Shown here piece by piece: positions 1-7,566 of a DNA stretch of 24,424 nt. Each line of letters starts with the position of its first letter. Positions within the stretch are counted from its first letter, which is position 1. The DNA comes from an uncultured Eubacteriales bacterium (GTDB taxonomy: Bacteria; Bacillota; Clostridia; Oscillospirales; Oscillospiraceae). A program made the position numbers and the translations under genes. The notes below the pieces were generated by a model, which was not told the origin of the DNA, searched no databases, and saw nothing but the letters and a program-made list of their open reading frames with translations. The DNA is taken from NCBI GenBank assembly GCA_900549885.1, contig URQA01000025.1, positions 1 through 24,424 of the forward strand, read 5' to 3'.

Positions 1-1270
1 TGCGGGCGGACAGCCCGGCGATCCCCAGGGCAGGCAGGGCCCAGAAAGGCTGGATCATATTGGTCCACTGATCGCCCCAGGCAATGGCCATGGCGGCACG
101 GCCATAATCGATGCCCATTTCGGTGGCAGCGGGCATCACGATGGGAGCCTGCACAGCCCACTGGCCGCCGCCGGAGGGGACAAAGAAGTTTACGATGCCG
201 GCGGACAGGAAGGTGAGCATGGGGAAGGTGACGTTATTGGAGATGTTGGTGAAGAAGTTGGCAATAATGGAGGCCAAAGAAACGCCGTCGCTGTTGGCGG
301 CCACCATCAGGCCCATGATGCCGGCATAGAAGGGGAACTGGAGCAGGATACCGGCGGCACCGGAGGCGGCCTCTCCGATGGCGTCTACATATTTCCGCAG
401 GTCGCCGTGGAGCAGGATGCCCAAGAACATGAAAATCATGTTGACGATATTGAGCCCCAGGTTGAAGCCATTATTTACAAAGTAATAGACGATGTAGGCA
501 AAACCGAGCACCAGCGTGATGACCCACAGGATCTTGTTGTGCTCGATTTTGGCGGCAGGGGTGTCAACGACATACGATTTCTCTTCCTCGTCCACGAGGA
601 GGGCGGGGTCCACGACGATGGTGTGTGCGGCATCAGGATGCATGGCATAGTTGACAAAGGGCATCAGCACCAGAATGACAAGGCACATGATGAGGTTCAT
701 AGGATGAAGGATGGTAGCCGTGGTGGGAGCCTGATAGGCCACCCCCAGAATCTCGGTGGTGCTGGAGAGCTGAAGAGGAATGGAACCGGAAAGGCCGGCG
801 TGCCAGATCACAAAGCCGGAATAGGCGGAGGCAATCAGCAGGGGATAATCCACATCCCGTACCCGGCGGGCCACAGCCTTGGCCAGCAGGGCGCCGGCAA
901 TCAGGCCAAAGCCCCAGTTGAGCCAGCAGCAGATGGTGGACACGAAGGTGGTAACCAGGATTGCGCTCTTTTTGTCGTGAGCCAAGGTGGCAATCGCTGC
1001 CAGCGCCTTCTTGCACGCCTTGGCGGAGGCCATGGCGGAGCCCAGCACCAGCACCAGGGCCATCTGCATGGCGAAGGACAGCAGGCTCCAGAAGCCATCC
1101 TTGACTTCGCCCTGGCCCCCCCAGGACCACACCAATTCCAGGGGACCCTGCTGCGTACCGATCATGGCAGCGATAAAGACCACGATGGTCAGGATGATGG
1201 CGAACAGGAATGGATCCGGAAGCCACCGGTTCACAACCTGCACGCAGCCATTGGTAAAGCGTTTGAACAT
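1..1270 (-). CDS. atoE: Short-chain fatty acid transporter, AtoE family (3' end beyond window)
   Basis: The reading frame runs from the ATG at 1268-1270 through the window start, so about 423 codons are visible and the C-terminus is missing. The N-terminal stretch with NRWLPDPFLFA, then DGFWSLLSFAMQMALVLVLG and CCWLNWGFGLIAGA, closely follows the E. coli AtoE pattern, and the protein is a chain of hydrophobic membrane segments. Later it has PSGGGQWAVQAPIVMPAA, the glycine-rich loop typical of this family. Family members are inner-membrane symporters for short-chain fatty acids such as acetoacetate or butyrate; the substrate here cannot be read from sequence. The start is set by an AGAGGAGGT Shine-Dalgarno just upstream. 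It is transcribed from its own consensus promoter and separated from the upstream rubrerythrin by a long hairpin. Confidence 0.9.
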   Translation of the reverse strand, partial: MFKRFTNGCVQVVNRWLPDPFLFAIILTIVVFIAAMIGTQQGPLELVWSWGGQGEVKDGFWSLLSFAMQMALVLVLGSAMASAKACKKALAAIATLAHDKKSAILVTTFVSTICCWLNWGFGLIAGALLAKAVARRVRDVDYPLLIASAYSGFVIWHAGLSGSIPLQLSSTTEILGVAYQAPTTATILHPMNLIMCLVILVLMPFVNYAMHPDAAHTIVVDPALLVDEEEKSYVVDTPAAKIEHNKILWVITLVLGFAYIVYYFVNNGFNLGLNIVNMIFMFLGILLHGDLRKYVDAIGEAASGAAGILLQFPFYAGIMGLMVAANSDGVSLASIIANFFTNISNNVTFPMLTFLSAGIVNFFVPSGGGQWAVQAPIVMPAATEMGIDYGRAAMAIAWGDQWTNMIQPFWALPALGIAGLSAR

Positions 1271-1329
1271 GAAACAACCTCCTCTGTATCTCTCTCCGCC
1301 ACATACACTCCATGGCAGGAACTGTCTAA

Positions 1330-1358
1330 ATCATAGCAACCTACTTCTGTCGTGTCAA
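1330..1358 (-). promoter_or_regulatory. Sigma-A promoter of the AtoE-family gene
   Basis: On the minus strand a perfect TTGACA (-35, 1353-1358) is followed after exactly 17 bp by TATGAT (-10, 1330-1335). It lies about 60 bp upstream of the AtoE start, leaving a 5' leader of roughly 50 nt. Confidence 0.85.
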
Positions 1359-1447
1359 TAAAAACCTATAAGTCTAGTATAAATTCTACAAAGCCATATT
1401 GAGAACCGGCAGGTTTCCTTCTCCTACCATCCTCATTTCTTCATGGA

Positions 1448-1496
1448 CATACCCAGGCCCCCACCGTCTTCTACGGGCGGTGAGGGCCTGGGTATG
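1448..1496 (-). terminator. Long hairpin downstream of rubrerythrin (terminator without a clear U-tract)
   Basis: The arms 1448-1466 and 1478-1496 pair over 19 bp around an 11-nt loop. The only irregular position is C/A on the plus strand but a G-U wobble in minus-strand RNA, so the hairpin is intact only in the transcript coming from rubrerythrin, whose stop codon is 10 bp away. No T-run follows it, so it could be a poor intrinsic terminator, a Rho-assisted one, or a 3'-end stabiliser. Confidence 0.6.
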
Positions 1497-1506
1497 GGGT
1501 TTGCAG

Positions 1507-2100
1507 TTATTCGAAGGGCGCCATCTCCCAGCGGATAAAGTAGCCCTGTGGATGCTTGCAGACGGGGCACACGGCGGGAGCCATGGTGGCGTCGATAATT
1601 TGGCCGCAGTTGAGGCACATCCACTTGACCTGAACATCGGACACAAACAGCTTGTCCTGCTCCAGCAGCTCAGCAAACTTGCCGAAGCGGTCGCCATGGG
1701 TCTTTTCAATTCCGGCAATCATGGAGAAAATGTGGGCAATCTCCGGGAACCCCTCCTCCTGGGCGGTTCTGGAAAAGCCCGCGTAGTCGTGGTCCCACTC
1801 CTGGTACTCATTGTGCTGGGCCGAGCGAAGGTGGTCCAGAATGTCGGGAAACAGCTCTACGGGGTAGGTGCCGTCCACCTGAAGGTTCTGACCGGACACC
1901 TGCTCCAGCAGGTTGTAGAACACCTTGGCGTGGGCCCGTTCCTGGTCCGCGGTGAAGGTGAACACGCTCTCCAGTACATACAGGTTCTTCCTTCGGGCCA
2001 GTCCGGCTGCGAAGGTGTAGCGGTTGCGGGCCTGACTCTCGCCGGCAAAGGCCCGCATGAGATTGAGTCTGGTTTCACTTTGTGCAAAATCAGCGGACAT
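1507..2100 (-). CDS. Rubrerythrin
   Basis: This 197-residue protein has the two parts of a rubrerythrin. The N-terminal four-helix ferritin-like domain carries diiron ligand motifs (the E of FAGESQARNRY, QERAH, HNEYQEW, EKTHGDRF). The C-terminal rubredoxin-like domain has CLNCG and, further on, CPVCKHPQGYF. Rubrerythrins are cytoplasmic NAD(P)H-linked peroxidases that protect anaerobes from hydrogen peroxide. The start is placed at 2100 (MSADFAQSETRLNL) because an AGGAGGG lies 5 nt upstream; a longer in-frame extension to 2157 has no ribosome site. It appears to be transcribed alone. I found no convincing promoter or PerR-type box upstream. Confidence 0.93.
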   Translation of the reverse strand: MSADFAQSETRLNLMRAFAGESQARNRYTFAAGLARRKNLYVLESVFTFTADQERAHAKVFYNLLEQVSGQNLQVDGTYPVELFPDILDHLRSAQHNEYQEWDHDYAGFSRTAQEEGFPEIAHIFSMIAGIEKTHGDRFGKFAELLEQDKLFVSDVQVKWMCLNCGQIIDATMAPAVCPVCKHPQGYFIRWEMAPFE

Positions 2101-2293
2101 AAAAATCCCTCCTGTTTTATGGATACCGTAAGCATATCCACAACCAGAAAAAACCATACAAAAAAGTACAGCAAAGTTCTCCGGCGGTTAGCACAGCACA
2201 GAGCATACGGACTCGAAACCCCTGAGCGGGATGTTTCTTTGCTCTCAAACCGTGTTCTGTTTCGACAGGTCTTCTGATTTATCGGATTCCCTG
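2101..2293. other. Intergenic region between divergent rubrerythrin and regulator genes
   Basis: About 190 bp upstream of rubrerythrin contains no gene I can support. It must hold the rubrerythrin promoter on the minus strand, but no hexamer pair comes close to consensus. The remaining part, from 2294, carries the promoter candidate of the regulator. Confidence 0.4.
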
Positions 2294-2322
2294 TGGAAAT
2301 TTTTCCATTCCTATGGTATACT
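2294..2322 (+). promoter_or_regulatory. Likely promoter of the YheO-like regulator, overlapping a palindrome
   Basis: TATACT (2317-2322) has a TG dinucleotide one base upstream, making an extended -10. The -35 position 17 bp upstream is poor (TGGAAA, 2294-2299). The sequence TGGAAATTTTTCCA (2294-2307) is a near-perfect inverted repeat exactly over the -35, a position suited to an operator, possibly for autoregulation. Confidence 0.5.
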
Positions 2323-2361
2323 GAAAACTGATTTAATCCACGAAACAGGTAGGGATACACG

Positions 2362-3030
2362 GTGAAAGAGCGCAATGTAATGTTTACCGAGACTGATTTT
2401 AGAATTCTGGACTCTTATAAATCGGTGCTGGATGGTCTGGCTGCTTACCTTGGGGATGGATACGAGATCGTATTGCACAGCCTTCACGATTTGGACCATT
2501 CCGTAATCAAAATTATAAACGGTCACTATACTGGCCGACGCGAGGGCTTCCCCATCACAGACCTGGCTCTGTCCATGCTGGCAAAAATCGAGGAACGGCC
2601 CGACACAAACTGCATCACTTACTTTAACCGAAACCAGAAAGGCGAACCCCTTAAATCGGCCACCATTGTAATTCGCAATCATAGCCGCATGGCTATCGGC
2701 CTGCTGTGCATCAACTTTTACATGAACACCTCGGTGTTTCAATTTCTGCAGAATATGACTCCGCCCGCCGCACAGACTCCGGATTCTCCCGTGGAGGAGA
2801 GCTATGTAGAGAATGTGGATGAACTGATTGTCCAGGCGGTGACCGAAGCCAGCCAAAAGGTTCAGAACGACAGCGCCATTTCAAACGCCAACAAAAACAA
2901 AGAGATTGTCAGTATCCTTTACCAGAGGGGAATCTTCAACCTGAAAGATGCGGTCGTCAAGGTCGCTGGCCTCATGGGTATCTCCAAGAACACGGTTTAT
3001 ATGCATGTACGCAATCTCAATCACGGCTGA
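2362..3030 (+). CDS. YheO/DauR-like PAS-HTH transcriptional regulator
   Basis: This 222-residue protein has a YheO-type PAS-like domain at about residues 10-125, including YEIVLHSL, SVIKIINGHYTGRREG and IGLLCINFYMN. A C-terminal helix-turn-helix of the DauR/YheO type follows at about 175-222 (NKEIVSILYQRGIFNLKDAV, then GISKNTVYMHVRNL). Relatives such as DauR control D-arginine or other amino acid catabolism, and the PAS-like domain is thought to sense a ligand. The start is the GTG at 2362, with AGGTAGGG a few bases upstream; an in-frame ATG at 2380 is possible but has a weaker site. It converges on the ridA-aminotransferase-nhaC operon, so that operon is its most likely target. This last point is inference. 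Confidence 0.88.
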   Translation: MKERNVMFTETDFRILDSYKSVLDGLAAYLGDGYEIVLHSLHDLDHSVIKIINGHYTGRREGFPITDLALSMLAKIEERPDTNCITYFNRNQKGEPLKSATIVIRNHSRMAIGLLCINFYMNTSVFQFLQNMTPPAAQTPDSPVEESYVENVDELIVQAVTEASQKVQNDSAISNANKNKEIVSILYQRGIFNLKDAVVKVAGLMGISKNTVYMHVRNLNHG

Positions 3031-3066
3031 AAAAGGCTGGAACCGGTTTGGTTCCAGCCTTTTTTA
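3031..3066. terminator. Bidirectional intrinsic terminator between regulator and nhaC-type gene
   Basis: A perfect 12-bp stem (3033-3044 with 3050-3061) around a GGTTT loop is followed by T6 on the plus strand and by T5 on the minus strand. It starts directly after the regulator stop codon and lies just past the nhaC stop codon, so it serves both converging genes. Confidence 0.93.
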
Positions 3067-3069
3067 TAA

Positions 3070-4524
3070 TCAGGGCTTTTTGTGGAGAATCGCGCCGTCC
3101 GGGCCCTCATAAATCCGGTCCCACCCGGTCAGGATCGATATGGTCAGCACAACAAAGAGGACCATGGGATAGAACGCCCCACTGAAAATCTGCAGCGGGG
3201 TCACCGCAGGCAGATAGGAGTACTCCTCCAGCAGCGGCTCAATGGACGAGGCCGAGATGAAGATGAAGGCGCTGATAAAAGGGAGGATTGCGGGGAAGGT
3301 GTTGGCGTAGCCTGTCAGGAAATTGGCGCGCCGGTAGGGGTGAATCTGGTGTCTGGCGCCCAGCTCATCAGCCACGGAGCCGAAGGTAAGTACCGAGGCG
3401 CTGGTCACACCTCCCACCAACAGGGTGGTAAGCATGGAGCCCAGCCCAATGAGCAGCTCAGCCCCGCGGGCCGTGCGCGCAAACCGGCTGTTGCAGATGC
3501 CTTGAATCATGCGCTCCATCGTGCCGCTCTCGTTGAGTACGCCCATGGCGCCGAACAGGGCCATGCAGAACAGGCAGATACCGATCATGCCGGTAAAGCC
3601 GTTATAGATAAAGCCGGTGGCCGCGCCGTTCTCCACCCCCAGGATGTCAGAGGGACCGAAGGTGCCGGAGAGCAGGCCCACGGCAATGCCCGAGACGAGG
3701 CCCGCCGTGACGGCCTTGAAGATATCGCGGGTGCGGATCGACACAAACAGGAGGACGGCCACTGGGATGAGCATGATGAGGCCCTTGGGATCCATGTTGG
3801 CCTGAAGGATCTCATCCGCCCCTTCCATGACTGCGCCGCTGCCGCCGCCGAATACGGCGAAGAGTACCAACGCGATGCCGCCGGCGATCAGGGCGTATTT
3901 CAGTCGGTAACCCACCGTGCCGGCGATATCGGCATAACCCTCCTTGGTTCGGAACCGTTGGTTGGTTGTGGATGCAATGGTCACATCAGAGATGGGGGCC
4001 AGGTTATCGCCGAAAATTGCACCGGAGAGGATCGCGCCCGCCAGGATTGCGGGGTGGCTGCCCAGCAGGATTCCCGCCGGATACAGGATGGGAAACACCG
4101 TGGTCAGGGTCCCGATGGAGGAGCCGGTAGCCGTGGTAATCAGACAGGCGGCCAGGAATGTAAAGGCCGTAAAGATGCTGCCCGGCATACCGACCATGTG
4201 TGCCATCCAGACAAAGCCCTGGGATACCCCGCTGATGGCCATCAGCTTGGTAAACATACCAATGACCAGCAGGATCACCACAATACTTACGGAGGTGGAG
4301 CTTCCGATTCCACGCAGCACCGCATCCCAGTAGGCACCATAGGTTTTGCAAAACAGCGCGCCTATCAGCAGCCCCAGGAAGCCGCCCACCGCCAGGGCGT
4401 TCATATCAAAGACCTTGTAGCCCACAAAATAGACCACACAGAATACCAGGAAAATAAGCATGGGTACAACGGACCACCACTGTCCGCCCCGGAACTCAAC
4501 CGGATATCTCTTTCTCTCTTCCAT
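3070..4524 (-). CDS. NhaC-family Na+/H+ antiporter-type transporter
   Basis: This 484-residue polytopic membrane protein has the NhaC hallmarks: TATGSSIGTLTTVFPIL and AGAILSGAIFGDNLAPISDVTI, then TTLLVGGVTSASVLTFG in the second half, matching the usual inverted-repeat fold. About 11-12 hydrophobic segments are visible. Characterised relatives exchange Na+ and H+, but the superfamily also includes MleN (malate/lactate exchange) and comparative-genomic candidates for methionine and lysine transport. Position in an operon with RidA and an aminotransferase favours an amino acid or organic acid substrate over pH homeostasis; that is inference. Only 3 bp separate it from the aminotransferase stop codon, so translation is probably coupled; its GGAGAAGGGGG lies inside the upstream gene. 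Confidence 0.9.
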   Translation of the reverse strand: MEERKRYPVEFRGGQWWSVVPMLIFLVFCVVYFVGYKVFDMNALAVGGFLGLLIGALFCKTYGAYWDAVLRGIGSSTSVSIVVILLVIGMFTKLMAISGVSQGFVWMAHMVGMPGSIFTAFTFLAACLITTATGSSIGTLTTVFPILYPAGILLGSHPAILAGAILSGAIFGDNLAPISDVTIASTTNQRFRTKEGYADIAGTVGYRLKYALIAGGIALVLFAVFGGGSGAVMEGADEILQANMDPKGLIMLIPVAVLLFVSIRTRDIFKAVTAGLVSGIAVGLLSGTFGPSDILGVENGAATGFIYNGFTGMIGICLFCMALFGAMGVLNESGTMERMIQGICNSRFARTARGAELLIGLGSMLTTLLVGGVTSASVLTFGSVADELGARHQIHPYRRANFLTGYANTFPAILPFISAFIFISASSIEPLLEEYSYLPAVTPLQIFSGAFYPMVLFVVLTISILTGWDRIYEGPDGAILHKKP

Positions 4525-4527
4525 TGC

Positions 4528-5751
4528 TCAGGAAACCCCCTTCTCCTTTCCCAGCTTCATGAGTGCGGCTTTGACACGCTCCAGCGCCGCCACCATCTGC
4601 GCGTCCTCCCGGAAGGCTCCGAATACAATCCGCAGGTGTCCCTCCCCTTGTGCGCCGTACGGGGTGCCGGCGTTCACCACCACGTTGGCCTCCTTGATGA
4701 TGTAGGCGTTGACCTCATCGGCGGTGCCGAGCCGGGACACATTCACCCAGCAGAGGAAGGTGCTCTCCGGCATGGCCATGGACACACCGGGAATGGAGTT
4801 GAAGATCTCATAAACGATTTTGCGGCGGCGGTCAAAGATGCGGTTGTACTCCTCCAGGAAAGAGGCATCCTTCAACGCAGCAATGGCTCCCAGTTGAGAG
4901 GCGGTGTTGGTGGCTCCGATCACGCTTACGGCGCTGCCATAGTACACATCCATGATGTGGTCGTCCGCCACGATGTAAGCCACCCGGTAGCCGCTGAGCG
5001 CCATTCCCTTGGAGATGGAGCATACCGTGACGGTGCGTTCCCACATGCCTGGCAGGGACGCAAGGGTGACAAACTCCACCCCGTCGTACACCGAGTCCTC
5101 AAACGCTTGGTCGCACACCACAATCAGGTCGTTCTTAACTGCAAATTGGGCCAGCTTCTCCAGACTCTCTCTGCGCATAACGGTAGTGGTGGGGTTGTTG
5201 GGGTTGGTAAGGACAATCATTTTGGTGTTTGGCGTCAGGCGTTTTTCGAACTCCTCGATCTCCAGTTGGTATCCGTTCTCCTCCCGCAGGGGGACCGGCA
5301 CCGTTACACCGCCGAGGATTCTGGCGTTCAGGAAGTTGTTTGGATAGCTGGGGTCGGGCACCATGACCTCATCGCCTGGGTCAATGAAGGGCATCATTGC
5401 AAACATCAGGCCGGCATCTGAACCGGGTGTAATAATTATGTTGCGCTCCGGGTCCACATCCAGGTGGTTGAATGCCTTGAGCTTTTTCGCCAGTTCCATT
5501 TTCAGCTCCATGTTGCCGATGGGCATGGTGTAATGGGCGGATGTCCCGTCCTCCAGCCCCGCCAGAGTAGCCCTTTTCACGTGCTCCGGGATCGCCGGGT
5601 CGGGATAGAAGGGGTCGGCCCAGCACATCAGAGCCGCGCCGTTGGCAATGAGGTCGTTCAATGCCGTTCCCACATCGGCTTTGGAGACTTTTTCAAACAG
5701 TCCCCCCTGAATTCCCCGGAACTTTTTGCTGATCTTATCCTGGACGCTCAT
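4528..5751 (-). CDS. Class I/II PLP-dependent aminotransferase
   Basis: This 407-residue protein has the fold type I aminotransferase landmarks: TPGSDAG near residue 110 (PLP phosphate cradle), NPNNPT at 183-188, D214 in VVCDQAFED (binds the pyridine nitrogen), K248 in SISKGMALSGYR (Schiff-base lysine) and R375 in GHLRIVFG (substrate carboxylate). It therefore acts on an amino acid carboxylate, but the amino donor cannot be told from sequence. The start at 5751 (MSVQDKISKKFRG) is chosen because AAAGGAG lies 8 nt upstream; the frame is open a further 16 codons without a ribosome site. It is the middle gene of ridA-aminotransferase-nhaC. RidA proteins hydrolyse the enamine/imine by-products that PLP enzymes release, which fits the arrangement. 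Confidence 0.92.
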   Translation of the reverse strand: MSVQDKISKKFRGIQGGLFEKVSKADVGTALNDLIANGAALMCWADPFYPDPAIPEHVKRATLAGLEDGTSAHYTMPIGNMELKMELAKKLKAFNHLDVDPERNIIITPGSDAGLMFAMMPFIDPGDEVMVPDPSYPNNFLNARILGGVTVPVPLREENGYQLEIEEFEKRLTPNTKMIVLTNPNNPTTTVMRRESLEKLAQFAVKNDLIVVCDQAFEDSVYDGVEFVTLASLPGMWERTVTVCSISKGMALSGYRVAYIVADDHIMDVYYGSAVSVIGATNTASQLGAIAALKDASFLEEYNRIFDRRRKIVYEIFNSIPGVSMAMPESTFLCWVNVSRLGTADEVNAYIIKEANVVVNAGTPYGAQGEGHLRIVFGAFREDAQMVAALERVKAALMKLGKEKGVS

Positions 5752-5816
5752 ATTCCATACTCCTTTCTCTTCTGCTTTACGGCAAATTCCGGTCCCCAAT
5801 CATATATAAGCGGCTG

Positions 5817-6188
5817 TCAGTCCAGTTCGGCAACCGCCTCAATCTCACACAGGGCTCCCTTGGGCAGATCCTTCACCGCCACACAGGAGCGGGCAGGCTT
5901 GGAGGTAAAATACCTGGCATATACCTCGTTGAAAGCGGCAAAGTCGGCAATGTCGGCCAGAAAGCAGGTGGTCTTGACCACCTTTTCAAAACCGGAGCCA
6001 GCAGCCTCCAGAATAGCGCCCACATTTTTGCAGCTCCACTCTGCCTGGGCGGCGATGCCTTCGGGCATGGCCCCGTCGGCGGGATTCACCGGAAGCTGGC
6101 CGGAGGTAAACAGAAGCTTTCCGGTGGAAATCCCCTGGGAATAGGGTCCAATGGCGGCGGGCGCCCCTTTTGTCTGGATAATGTTCAT
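5817..6188 (-). CDS. ridA: RidA/YjgF family enamine/imine deaminase
   Basis: At 123 residues it has the normal family length. Family features include GPYSQGI near the N-terminus, FTSGQLPVNP, and the C-terminal signature with R100 (PARSCVAV) and E115 (LCEIEAVAEL). The 15-residue spacing equals that of the catalytic Arg105/Glu120 pair of RidA. Active members hydrolyse 2-aminoacrylate and related enamines/imines to ketoacids and ammonia in the cytoplasm. It is the first gene of a three-gene operon and has an excellent Shine-Dalgarno (AGAGGAGGA). The 65-bp gap to the aminotransferase contains that gene's ribosome site and no terminator. Confidence 0.93.
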   Translation of the reverse strand: MNIIQTKGAPAAIGPYSQGISTGKLLFTSGQLPVNPADGAMPEGIAAQAEWSCKNVGAILEAAGSGFEKVVKTTCFLADIADFAAFNEVYARYFTSKPARSCVAVKDLPKGALCEIEAVAELD

Positions 6189-6224
6189 AAGAAATCGTCC
6201 TCCTCTATTTTTGATTCTGTGCAG

Positions 6225-6253
6225 ATTATATCACTGAAATTTATTTTAGTCAA
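6225..6253 (-). promoter_or_regulatory. Sigma-A promoter of the ridA-aminotransferase-nhaC operon
   Basis: On the minus strand TTGACT (6248-6253), a 17-bp spacer and perfect TATAAT (6225-6230) are present, with a TG one base upstream of the -10. It lies only about 20 bp past the T-tract of the isocitrate dehydrogenase terminator, so the two transcription units are packed tightly. Confidence 0.9.
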
Positions 6254-6271
6254 TGCATTTTTCTTTATTTC

Positions 6272-6309
6272 AAAAAAACCGTCCTCCCTCGTACGAGGGA
6301 AGACGGTTT
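6272..6309 (-). terminator. Intrinsic terminator of the isocitrate dehydrogenase unit
   Basis: Arms 6276-6291 and 6294-6309 form a 16-bp stem whose single irregular pair is a U-G wobble only in minus-strand RNA. It is followed there by T7 (6272-6278). It sits 24 bp past the icd stop codon. Confidence 0.93.
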
Positions 6310-6332
6310 CGGGAACGCTCCCGCGATTTGAA

Positions 6333-7544
6333 TTACAGCATTTTCTCCAGCTCGGTTCGGATGGCCCGGATGAACTCCAGGGAGGTGACACCCCTGGCGG
6401 GGATCTCCCCATCCCACAGGCCCACCAAATCCTTTGTCATGGTGCCCCCCTCGATGACAGCGATGGAGGCGGCCTCCAGGTCGTCCGCGAAGTCCATCAG
6501 GGCGGGGATCTTGTCCAGCTCCCCCCGCTTCCGCAGGGCGCCGGTCCAGGCGAAGAGGGTGGCGATGGGGTTGGTGGAGGTCTCCTTGCCCTCCAGGTAC
6601 TGGTAGTAGTGCCGGGTGACGGTGCCGTGGGCGGCCTCGTACTCGTAGTTTCCATCCGGGGAAACCAGCACGCTGGTCATCATGGCCAGGGAGCCAAAGG
6701 CGGTGGACACCATATCGCTCATCACATCGCCGTCATAGTTCTTGCAGGCCCAGATAAAGCCGCCCTTCGAGCGGATGACCCGGGCCACCGCGTCGTCAAT
6801 CAGGGTGTAAAAATAGGTGACGCCCGCCTGCTCAAATTTGGCCTTATATTCCTTCTCGTACAGGTCCGCGAAGATGTCCTTAAAGGTGTGGTCATACCGC
6901 TTGGAAATGGTGTCCTTGGTGGAAAACCACAGGTCCTGCCGGGTGTCTAGGGCGTACTGAAAACAGGAGCGGGCAAACGAGGTGATGGACCTATCCAAGT
7001 TGAACTGGCCCTGAAGCACACCGGGGCCGTCAAAATCCTGGATGGTCTGGCGATGCTGGGTGCCGTCGGCGTCGGTGAACACCAGCTCCGCCTTACCCGG
7101 ACCGGGTACCCGGTACTCCGTGGCCTTGTACACGTCGCCGAAAGCGTGGCGGGCGATGGTGATGGGCTTCTCCCAGTTTTTCACCACAGGCGAGATGCCA
7201 TTGACCATGATGGGAGCGCGAAACACTGTGCCGTCCAGGATGGCCCGGATGGTGCCGTTGGGGGATTTCCACATCTGGGACAGCTTGTACTCCTCCACCC
7301 GCTGGGCATTGGGAGTGATCGTGGCACACTTGACGGCCACGCCATATTTTTTTGTGGCTTGGGCCGCCTCCACGGTGACCTGGTCGCTGGTGGCCTCTCG
7401 GTTGGGCAGACCCAGGTCATAGTATTCCGTTTTCAGGTCGATGTAAGGCTCCAGCAACTCTTCCTTAATCTGCTGCCAGAGGATGCGGGTCATCTCGTCC
7501 CCGTCCATCTCCACCAGGGGCGTTTTCATCTGAATTTTACTCAT
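6333..7544 (-). CDS. icd: NADP-dependent isocitrate dehydrogenase, eukaryote-like dimeric type
   Basis: This 403-residue protein belongs to the subfamily typical of mitochondria/cytosol and many gut bacteria rather than the E. coli Icd type. Evidence is the start MSKIQMKTPLVEMDGDEMTR, then KCATITPNAQRVEEYKLSQM, SPNGTIRAILDGTVFR, the metal-binding segment around YFYTLIDDAVARV and KNYDGDVMSD, and EAAHGTVTRHYYQYLEGKET with TSTNPIA (nucleotide site). It oxidatively decarboxylates isocitrate to 2-oxoglutarate in the cytoplasm, supplying glutamate and NADPH. The start at 7544 has AAGGAG 7-8 nt upstream; the frame is open 85 codons further, but that part is proline/serine-rich out-of-frame sequence of the DUF975 gene. 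It lies 22 bp behind that gene and is probably co-transcribed. Confidence 0.95.
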   Translation of the reverse strand: MSKIQMKTPLVEMDGDEMTRILWQQIKEELLEPYIDLKTEYYDLGLPNREATSDQVTVEAAQATKKYGVAVKCATITPNAQRVEEYKLSQMWKSPNGTIRAILDGTVFRAPIMVNGISPVVKNWEKPITIARHAFGDVYKATEYRVPGPGKAELVFTDADGTQHRQTIQDFDGPGVLQGQFNLDRSITSFARSCFQYALDTRQDLWFSTKDTISKRYDHTFKDIFADLYEKEYKAKFEQAGVTYFYTLIDDAVARVIRSKGGFIWACKNYDGDVMSDMVSTAFGSLAMMTSVLVSPDGNYEYEAAHGTVTRHYYQYLEGKETSTNPIATLFAWTGALRKRGELDKIPALMDFADDLEAASIAVIEGGTMTKDLVGLWDGEIPARGVTSLEFIRAIRTELEKML

Positions 7545-7566
7545 AGGGTTCTCCTTATCCGTGTGG

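Noticed and set aside
2101..2160. Possible 19-residue N-terminal extension of rubrerythrin from 2157
   Set aside because: The extension has no Shine-Dalgarno, while the ATG at 2100 has a strong one and gives the normal family N-terminus.
2170..2250. tRNA-like fragment (GACTCGAAACCCC and nearby GGCGGTTAGCACAGC-like text)
   Set aside because: No acceptor stem or properly paired D, anticodon and T arms could be built on either strand; probably chance.
3082..5421. A 779-codon open frame on the plus strand opposite nhaC and the aminotransferase
   Set aside because: It is rich in His, Gly, Gln and Asp with no recognisable domain, and it lies antisense to two clear family members. It is a GC-rich shadow frame.
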